From Caldilineaceae bacterium (lineage in GTDB: Bacteria > Chloroflexota > Anaerolineae > Caldilineales > Caldilineaceae): DNA of 6,447 bases. The first letter of the stretch is position 1. Each line of letters starts with the position of its first letter. The notes below the pieces were generated by a model. It was not told where the DNA came from. It made no database searches and worked only from the letters and a program-made list of their open reading frames with translations. The position numbers and the translations under genes are program-made. The DNA is taken from contig JACSRH010000372.1 in NCBI GenBank assembly GCA_014879855.1, positions 1 through 6,447 of the forward strand. Direction: 5' to 3'. Positions 1-4,734 of this stretch are shown here, in pieces.

Positions 1-46
1 ACCAGAGGTAGCTAATGCCGCCAGTGTGCAGATGCACCAGAGGTAG
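1..46. repeat. Direct repeat ACCAGAGGTAG, 35-bp period, at window edge
   Basis: The 11-base word ACCAGAGGTAG occurs at 1-11 and again at 36-46. The bases following the two copies agree only partly, so if this is a tandem repeat it decays towards the MFS gene. The window edge prevents counting further units to the left. The region lies downstream of the MFS stop codon and holds no recognisable terminator. Confidence 0.35.
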
Positions 47-97
47 TATCGAAAAGTGCAAAGATAGTGAGTCAAGCTTACGTCTGATTTTGAGCGC

Positions 98-1732
98 TTA
101 TTCCTTGCTTAGTTGCTCGGTTGCGACCGGTTGCACGAAAGATCCCTTCAACCCTCGTTTCATGCCAATAAACAGAACAACAGCTACGATCGCCAACACG
201 CCGGCCATCGCCAGCAAGGTCTGTCCCAGCGCGGCAGTGTAGGCGGTGGCAAACTGGGCATTCACCCACTGGGCCAGGTCGGAAGACGTCTCACCAGCGT
301 TGCCCGATACGGTGCGGGCGAAAATCTCGTTCCAGACACTGTCGAGCCGTTGCACGACAAGGGGTGAGATGCCGATTTGACGAAGCTGCGCATCGAATGT
401 GTTGTTTGCAATGCCTGTCAACAAGAAGCTGGACCACACGATGCCCAGCGCATAGCCAGACTGTCCGGCCGCCGAGTTGATTGCCGCGCCCATCCCGGTG
501 AGGCTGGGCGGCGGTGCACTCAGCACAACCACCGTGCGCGCAGGCCCGGCAATGCCCTGCCCCAGCCCCATCAGCGCCAGGGGCAGGATCATGTATAGAT
601 AGGATGTAGTGGTTGCGATCGGAGCAAGCATTGCCAGGCCGACCGCCATCAGCATCATGCCGCCGGACATGAGACGGCGCGCGCCAAAACGCATGGATAG
701 ACGGACGACGAAGGTCGTCCCCAACAACATGCTGAGGAAATAGGGGGCGACCTGGATGCCTGCCATGACCGGGCCTATCCCTTGCACATGCTCAAAGTAG
801 GGCCAGATCTGATAGAAAAGTGTGCCCTGCGCCATTGCCAGCGCCACTCCAGCAAGAACTGCCAGGGAGAGATTGCGTACGTCGTAGAGCTTGATCTTAT
901 CGCGCCTGCGAAAGCGCGTGTAGAACCAGCGATACCCGATCAATAACGCAACAAGCCCGATGACAATGGTCAGGATTGCATTTTCAGTGGTCACCTCGTT
1001 GCTGACGCCGATCACTCCGAAAATTGCACCGAAGATTGCGATACTCCAGAGGAGATTGACGATCAATTCTCGTCGTGGAATGTTTCGGCCTGTTGCGACC
1101 TCGTATATGTCTCTGCGCACGTGCCAAAATGCAACGATGCCCAGGACGATCGAGGGCAGAAAGCTGAGCCGCCCAATTCCGATGTGCGCCAGCAACCAAT
1201 TGAGGCTCGGCGCGGAGGCCAGCGCAATGCCCTGGCCTCCGAAGATCATGCCATAGGCAAAGGGGCGAACGCCAGGCAAAAAAGTCACGGTGACAAGCGC
1301 GATAGACATGGGCGCAATTGCTGTCTGTGCGAGTTTGAAAAGTAGTTGGACACGCGCGTACATCGGGGTGTCGAGCCAGAACAAACCCAACACGTTGGCA
1401 AGCACGATCCCGACCAGCCCGACCAGCAGAAAACGTTTGCGCCCGATGACATCACCTGTAACCCCGCCCACAAGGGTCAGGATGGCGAGAAGCAGATAGC
1501 CGGCGCCCACCAAAAACGGCGTTCCGCTGCCAATGTCACGCAGACCCTGTTGGATAGGAGGGGAGCTCAACGTAACGACTGGCGGCGTCCAGTAGGTGGC
1601 AAAGATCGCCAGCAGACAAGCTGCCAGGACACGGAAAGCTTGGGGATTTTCCGTCAGGCCGCCAAAGATCAGCTTTCCAGGGCCCGGTAAGCGCTGCGCC
1701 ATATCTGCGAGTTTGCTTGTCACTCCGCCCAA
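98..1732 (-). CDS. MFS transporter, DHA2-like 14-helix drug/solute exporter
   Basis: This is an inner-membrane proton-coupled exporter of the major facilitator superfamily; its substrate cannot be read from sequence. The product has about 544 residues, the usual size for the 14-helix DHA2 (EmrB/QacA) group. Hydrophobic helices run through most of the protein. A motif-A-like loop (GDVIGRKR, about residues 93-100 from the chosen start) lies between helices 2 and 3. A motif-C-like Gly/Pro-rich segment (GLGQGIAGPART, about 389-400) is also visible. A long polar loop (about 440-495) precedes the last helix, as is common in DHA2 proteins. The frame stays open up to a TTG at 1831, but that start lies inside a strong palindrome and upstream of a plausible -10 box, so I reject it. 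I chose TTG at 1732 because AGGAAG sits 6 bases upstream. GTG at 1723 and ATG at 1702 are alternatives with poorer ribosome sites. No regulator gene is adjacent. The family is confident; the start is not. Confidence 0.88.
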   Translation of the reverse strand: MGGVTSKLADMAQRLPGPGKLIFGGLTENPQAFRVLAACLLAIFATYWTPPVVTLSSPPIQQGLRDIGSGTPFLVGAGYLLLAILTLVGGVTGDVIGRKRFLLVGLVGIVLANVLGLFWLDTPMYARVQLLFKLAQTAIAPMSIALVTVTFLPGVRPFAYGMIFGGQGIALASAPSLNWLLAHIGIGRLSFLPSIVLGIVAFWHVRRDIYEVATGRNIPRRELIVNLLWSIAIFGAIFGVIGVSNEVTTENAILTIVIGLVALLIGYRWFYTRFRRRDKIKLYDVRNLSLAVLAGVALAMAQGTLFYQIWPYFEHVQGIGPVMAGIQVAPYFLSMLLGTTFVVRLSMRFGARRLMSGGMMLMAVGLAMLAPIATTTSYLYMILPLALMGLGQGIAGPARTVVVLSAPPPSLTGMGAAINSAAGQSGYALGIVWSSFLLTGIANNTFDAQLRQIGISPLVVQRLDSVWNEIFARTVSGNAGETSSDLAQWVNAQFATAYTAALGQTLLAMAGVLAIVAVVLFIGMKRGLKGSFVQPVATEQLSKE

Positions 1733-1804
1733 TACAATCTTCCTGTGAGTTTGTCTGGCATAATGGCAGTGCTTGTCAAGAATGCAATCAAATCTTGTGG
1801 ATTC

Positions 1805-1831
1805 AGTATATTTGGATTCAGCGGTCGCCAA
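1805..1831 (-). promoter_or_regulatory. Candidate promoter of the MFS gene
   Basis: On the minus strand the hexamer TATACT (1805-1810) matches the bacterial -10 consensus at five of six positions. TTGGCG (1826-1831), 15 bases upstream, matches four of six of the -35 consensus; the spacing is short. The -35 lies inside the right half of the 1816-1861 palindrome, so a protein or hairpin at the palindrome would affect this promoter. Transcription would begin near 1797, leaving a leader of about 65 bases before the TTG at 1732. A competing element is a perfect TTGACA at 1774-1779, but it lacks a convincing -10 at normal spacing. This rests on consensus matching only. Confidence 0.3.
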
Positions 1832-1861
1832 GCCACAGCTGTGACTTGACGACCGCTGAAT
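1816..1861. repeat. 46-base near-perfect inverted repeat between the small membrane protein gene and the MFS gene
   Basis: All paired segments share the same centre at 1838.5. The arms are ATTCAGCGGTCG (1816-1827) with CGACCGCTGAAT (1850-1861), CAAG (1829-1832) with CTTG (1845-1848), and CACAG (1834-1838) with CTGTG (1839-1843). Only two position pairs fail to match (1828/1849 and 1833/1844, both C/A). The palindrome begins 7 bases after the stop codon of the 100-residue gene, which suits a transcription terminator. However, no T-run follows it on the minus strand; a short TTTT follows on the plus strand. It also overlaps the -35 of the candidate MFS promoter, so an operator role is an alternative. 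Confidence 0.6.
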
Positions 1862-1868
1862 TTTAACA

Positions 1869-2171
1869 TTAGCTTGCAGCCATACCCGGAATTTGACTGC
1901 GGTTAGCTGCGGCGTCGGAATAGGCGCGCAGATCGATCAAGAAGCCGAGGAAGACCACCAGCCAGCCCCAGAAATTGGTCGGGCCTAGCGGGCCGACAAC
2001 CAGCACATACATCAGCGTCGTAAAGGGGAGGAAGACGATGCCAAGAATTGGCCAGAGCCAGGATAGCATCCAGCCATTGAAGGAAGTATTCACCAGAGGG
2101 GTGAAGATCCACAAAAGAAAGAGGGCGACGCGTGGCGCAAAGGCGCCGAGCAGAATGAACAGACAAGCCAT
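1869..2171 (-). CDS. Small integral membrane protein of unknown function (100 residues)
   Basis: I do not recognise a named family with certainty; similar short Trp/Leu-rich membrane proteins are common as hypotheticals in Actinobacteria and Chloroflexota-like genomes (recollection, not a search). The protein is almost entirely hydrophobic for its first 80 residues. Three membrane segments are likely, at about 3-25, 37-60 and 66-82. An Arg at position 14 lies in the first, and a conserved-looking FLPFTTLMYVL stretch (47-57) in the second. The last 18 residues are polar and probably lie in the cytoplasm or periplasm. The start is well supported: AGGAG lies 6 bases upstream of the ATG. The gene follows the second DUF1269 gene after 131 bases and is followed at once by the long palindrome, so it may end the operon. 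It is probably a membrane partner or stress-related accessory, but no function can be assigned. Confidence 0.8.
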   Translation of the reverse strand: MACLFILLGAFAPRVALFLLWIFTPLVNTSFNGWMLSWLWPILGIVFLPFTTLMYVLVVGPLGPTNFWGWLVVFLGFLIDLRAYSDAAANRSQIPGMAAS

Positions 2172-2302
2172 GGTTTTCTCCTGTCATACAAAGCACTGGT
2201 TAAATTGATTGAAATCCGGTGAATAGAAGCATTCAGGCCTCTGTCCACCTGGGTGCATCGTGGTTTCAAATGCTGCGGCAGCGGTGTAGGGCGCGTTGTC
2301 GC
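2172..2302. other. Intergenic gap of 131 bases
   Basis: This gap separates the second DUF1269 gene from the small membrane protein gene. I see no T-tailed hairpin and no convincing -35/-10 pair on the minus strand, although a weak TTTAAC hexamer exists. The strong ribosome binding site of the 100-residue gene (AGGAG, 2178-2182) lies at its left end. Whether transcription reads through cannot be decided from sequence. Confidence 0.4.
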
Positions 2303-2794
2303 CTACGCTTCGTCGCCGAAATCGGCGTTGAGTTTGGCTTCCTGCTCAGCCGAAAGGTTCGACTTGATCAGAGTCATCTTGGCGCCCTTGAAGGCCTCCG
2401 CGACCTTGTCTTCGGTCACCTGATCCGCCATCAGGAATAGGGCCGACGTGCCCTCCGTCACCTGATCGCGTACACTCTTCATGAAATCATCGTCGATGCC
2501 ATAGTCGCTGAAGTGACCGGCCAGCGCTCCCATCGCGGCGCCGACAGCCAGCCCAAAAAATGGGATAAAGAAGATCAGCCCAAAGAGCATCCCCCAAAAA
2601 GCGCCGCTCAATGCGCCTGCCCCTGTCAGGTTCCGCGCCTGATGCGTCTTGGGTTTTTTCTTGCCGGTGGGCCAGGAGACGACAGCGGCGTCCTGGATTA
2701 CAAGCAGATGTTGCTTGGATAGATCAACGAGTTTCGACAGCGCTTCCTGCGCGCCGTCCGGGGTTTCGAACTTCCATACGGTCAGTGATGCCAT
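2303..2794 (-). CDS. DUF1269 domain-containing protein (second of two tandem copies)
   Basis: This 163-residue protein matches the DUF1269 layout. It has an N-terminal alpha/beta half ending in a D-A-A-V-V strand (35-39), then a Gly/Ala/Phe-rich hydrophobic segment (about 57-93, including FFIPFFGLAVG), and then a C-terminal domain with the family-typical F-M-K-S-V and GTSALFL motifs (104-108 and 115-121). The Gly-rich segment looks able to insert in or lie on a membrane, probably as a hairpin. The biochemical function of DUF1269 is not established. The copy immediately upstream has the same length and aligns over the whole protein with about a one-residue offset, so the pair is a tandem duplication or two old paralogues. 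The start is supported by AGGAG 8 bases before the ATG. The gap to the upstream copy is 52 bases, so co-transcription is likely. Confidence 0.88.
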   Translation of the reverse strand: MASLTVWKFETPDGAQEALSKLVDLSKQHLLVIQDAAVVSWPTGKKKPKTHQARNLTGAGALSGAFWGMLFGLIFFIPFFGLAVGAAMGALAGHFSDYGIDDDFMKSVRDQVTEGTSALFLMADQVTEDKVAEAFKGAKMTLIKSNLSAEQEAKLNADFGDEA

Positions 2795-2829
2795 CAGAAT
2801 CTCTCCTCTATGTTCATGAAATTCACAAA

Positions 2830-2845
2830 GCGACTCGACTGTCGC
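2830..2845 (-). terminator. Weak hairpin between the two DUF1269 genes
   Basis: GCGAC and GTCGC form a 5-bp GC-rich stem around a 6-base loop, starting one base after the upstream DUF1269 stop codon. On the minus strand it is followed by TTTGTGAATTT, a poor T-tract. It is too weak for a confident terminator; it may be an attenuator, an mRNA end-protecting stem, or chance. Confidence 0.2.
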
Positions 2846-2846
2846 G

Positions 2847-3338
2847 CTATTCCGTGCGATCCTTCAATACCCGGCGCAGCGTCTCTTCATCTTCCGCGTC
2901 CAGCGTGGACTGATAGATTTCGCCCTTATACGGTTTCAAGGCCGCGACGACCGCAGCGGCGTTGGCATGGCGGACGATCAGAAAGAGGGCCGAGGCGCCC
3001 GGTTCGAGTTTATCGGACACTTCTTTGACAAACTTTTTCTGCACGCCCAGATTTGCGAGCGCGCCGACGCCCATGCCGCCCAGTACGCCCATCAGAAGGC
3101 CAGCAAATGGAAAGAAAATGCCAGCAATCAACAGGCCAAGCACCCCGCCGCCGACGGCGCCGATTTTCACGCCACGGTCCAGTTCGTTCTTGATATGGAT
3201 TTTGCCATGTTTGTCGCGCACCACTACGGCCGAGTCATCCAAACTCACAAGGTCCTGTTTCTGCTCCCTGTGAATGGCTTCGCGGACGTTGCCGGCCTTC
3301 TCCTCGGTGTCAAAGGTAAGTACGATGAGATCAGACAT
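2847..3338 (-). CDS. DUF1269 domain-containing protein (first of two tandem copies)
   Basis: This 163-residue protein has the DUF1269 pattern. An N-terminal alpha/beta part starts with LIVLTFDTEEKA and ends in a D-S-A-V-V-V strand (35-40). A long Gly-rich hydrophobic segment (about 58-98) contains IFFPFAGLLMG. A C-terminal part carries KKFVKEV (101-107) and the GASALFLIV signature (114-122). The Gly-rich middle suggests membrane association. The molecular role of the family is unknown. AAGGGG lies 7 bases before the ATG, which supports the start. The gene begins 61 bases after the end of the SulP reading frame and 52 bases before the second copy, consistent with one transcript. Compared with its neighbour it is more basic in the first half and ends in an acidic then basic tail (DAEDEE, then RRVLKDR). 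The family call is confident. Confidence 0.9.
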   Translation of the reverse strand: MSDLIVLTFDTEEKAGNVREAIHREQKQDLVSLDDSAVVVRDKHGKIHIKNELDRGVKIGAVGGGVLGLLIAGIFFPFAGLLMGVLGGMGVGALANLGVQKKFVKEVSDKLEPGASALFLIVRHANAAAVVAALKPYKGEIYQSTLDAEDEETLRRVLKDRTE

Positions 3339-3399
3339 GCCATTGCCCCTTTCTAGAGTTTATCCAGTCTAACGTCTATACAGATTCACGCCATCATCT

Positions 3400-4200
3400 T
3401 CATTTTTCCATCTTCACCTCCTCAGAACTTGGATTGACAGCCGGCGACGCTGAGTTTGTCCGCTGCAGCCAGGTATTGGCATGATCATAGGCGCTGCGCA
3501 ATGAAGCGGTGATCTCATCTTTGGGTGATAGCACATTTTCGACGCCAATGGTTGCCAATACCCCTGTCTTCTCCAGTTTGGCGCGTATAGAGTCACTCAC
3601 GTCAGCCAGGAAAAGCCGGCCCCCATTGCGCTGCAATGTTTTGGCATAGCGCTCAAAGACGCCGATCGCGGTGCTGCCAATGGTCTCGCGACCGCGTAGA
3701 ACGATGATAATAGCTGCCTGCATCGCATCTTCCGCCTCTGGCGCTTCCTCCTCAAAATCCCTGGCCGCGGCGTAGAAAAGGCTGCCATAGGGAAGCAGCA
3801 TGATGACTACGCCATCCGGCGCCTTGCGCCCCACCGCTTGTTCGCAGAAATCACCGTCCGCCGTGGGCGTCAGTTGCACGATTTTTACGCGCTCTGCTGC
3901 CTGGAAAATGTAGCCGAAGATCTGGATGAGCACACCCAGTAGAATTGCCTGAAACACGGGCAGATAGAGCGTAGCCACCAGGGTGACCGTCATTACAAAG
4001 GCCGAAACATGATTGGCGCGCCAGACCTTGCTAATCTCGACTGGCTTGATCGAGTAATAGCCAGCCAGTATCAGCATGGCTGCCAGCGAGGTCATCGGAA
4101 GAGCCATGATCTGGTTGGCAAAGAGCAACATCGAAATATGTCTCCATCGCGTAAGCTCCAGGCTGATGATGACCCCTATCGTCACCATACCGACGACCAT
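3400..4200 (-). CDS. SulP transporter, C-terminal fragment with STAS domain
   Basis: This 266-residue frame continues the SulP gene after the frameshift. Residues 1-16 are one helix (about helix 7). Residues 26-50 and 66-100 look like the last helices of the family (A-L-P-M-T-S-L-A-A-M-L and the L-P-V-F-Q-A-I-L-L-G-V segment). The expected intervening helices are absent between about residues 20 and 30. A complete STAS domain follows at about 130-245, with the strand-helix pattern L-R-G-R-E-T-I-G-S-T-A (168-178), F-E-R-Y-A-K-T-L (182-189) and N-G-G-R-L-F-L-A-D-V (192-201). STAS domains are cytoplasmic and regulate SulP transport. No ribosome site precedes the ATG at 4200, and the frame remains open upstream of it, so this ATG is probably not a true start. 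A 19-base overlap with the N-terminal frame would permit re-initiation, but I consider that less likely than a broken gene. Confidence 0.8.
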   Translation of the reverse strand: MVVGMVTIGVIISLELTRWRHISMLLFANQIMALPMTSLAAMLILAGYYSIKPVEISKVWRANHVSAFVMTVTLVATLYLPVFQAILLGVLIQIFGYIFQAAERVKIVQLTPTADGDFCEQAVGRKAPDGVVIMLLPYGSLFYAAARDFEEEAPEAEDAMQAAIIIVLRGRETIGSTAIGVFERYAKTLQRNGGRLFLADVSDSIRAKLEKTGVLATIGVENVLSPKDEITASLRSAYDHANTWLQRTNSASPAVNPSSEEVKMEK

Positions 4201-4706
4201 TGTATTGGCATCGACCAGCCGAAAGTTTTTAGAAGATCGATGCTCTGGGCGATGCGATTGGGGCCTTGTGCGTCATAGCCAAAAAAGTCAGGCAGTTGAG
4301 AGAGAATGATGACGATCGCAATCCCAGTCAAGAAACCGCGCATGACGGCGTTGGAGATGAAACGCGTCAGATAGCCAAGCTTTAGCAGACCTAGCAGCAA
4401 CTGGAAGAGACCAGTCAGCATGGTCAGCGTCACCAACACTTTTATGTGTTCTGTTTCGGCATAGCCTCTCATTGCCTCGAAAACCACGAGCGCCATGGCG
4501 CTCGTATTCACCACCGCCATAAAGGCCGAGCTAGTGAACAGGGCCACCACCGGCGTGCCAGTCATCAGGTTGTACAAGCCATAGACCGGATTGACGCCTG
4601 CCAAGACACCGGAGGCCAGACCATCAGGAATGGCGGCCACCGCCGCGATCAGTCCGGCCAATAAATCTTGACCAATGCTGGAACGGTCTATCTTCAAGCG
4701 GTTCAT
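4182..4706 (-). CDS. SulP transporter, N-terminal fragment (helices about 1-6)
   Basis: This 174-residue frame covers the start of the SulP membrane domain. Residues 13-35 are the first helix with the A-I-P-D-G-L-A-S-G element, where many relatives have I-P-x-x-x-A. Next comes the N-P-V-Y-G-L-Y signature (39-45), close to the SulP family pattern, then F-T-S-S-A-F-M (57-63). Further helices lie at about 64-80, 88-110 and 116-138. Family likeness runs to about residue 163; the last 11 residues look random, as expected after a frameshift. The start is supported by AGGA 7 bases upstream and by the family-typical D-L-L-A-G-L at 14-19. Alone it could not form a transporter. Confidence 0.8.
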   Translation of the reverse strand: MNRLKIDRSSIGQDLLAGLIAAVAAIPDGLASGVLAGVNPVYGLYNLMTGTPVVALFTSSAFMAVVNTSAMALVVFEAMRGYAETEHIKVLVTLTMLTGLFQLLLGLLKLGYLTRFISNAVMRGFLTGIAIVIILSQLPDFFGYDAQGPNRIAQSIDLLKTFGWSMPIQWSSVW

Positions 4707-4734
4707 TGCAATTTCCTGAACAATGAAACCAGCA

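Larger units (their letters stand above)
3400..4706 (-). pseudogene. SulP family anion transporter with STAS domain, apparently disrupted
   Basis: SulP proteins are inner-membrane transporters for sulfate, bicarbonate or related anions, with 14 membrane helices and a cytoplasmic STAS domain. Here the first part is read from 4706 and the rest in a different frame that ends at 3400. The first frame must shift by -1 somewhere between 4182 (its stop) and 4272 (just after a stop at 4273-4275 in the second frame). Family likeness points to the stretch just after the L-L-K-T-F-G residues, near 4215. The combined product would be about 440 residues, whereas family members with a STAS domain usually have 550 or more. 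The missing part corresponds to about helices 8-11, so the substrate site, formed in this fold by helices 1, 3, 8 and 10, cannot be complete. The gene lies 28 bases after the lipoprotein gene, with AGGA 7 bases before its ATG. The frameshift could be a sequencing error; the internal loss is harder to explain that way. Confidence 0.75.

Noticed and set aside
15..46. Resemblance of GCCGCCAGTGTGC to cloning-vector polylinker sequence
   Set aside because: The match is only about a dozen bases and adjoining bases do not continue as a polylinker; chance is sufficient.
1..46. CRISPR array
   Set aside because: There are only two copies of an 11-base word; repeat length and spacing do not fit a CRISPR array.
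1346..1690. Plus-strand frame of 114 codons opposite the MFS gene
   Set aside because: Its composition is Gln/Arg/Asp-rich and random-looking; the opposite strand holds a clear membrane protein.
2967..3356. Plus-strand open frame of 129 codons opposite the first DUF1269 gene
   Set aside because: It lies antisense to a well-supported gene, has no recognisable domain, and its composition is that of a shadow frame.
4206..4232. Programmed -1 frameshifting in the SulP gene
   Set aside because: The run of five A followed by CTTTC does not match a canonical slippery heptamer in the reading frame, and the gene also lacks its central helices, so decay or error is simpler.
4281..4286. Run of six A (T on the coding strand) as the SulP frameshift site
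   Set aside because: The second frame has a stop codon at 4273-4275, downstream of this run in the direction of translation, so the shift must occur after it.
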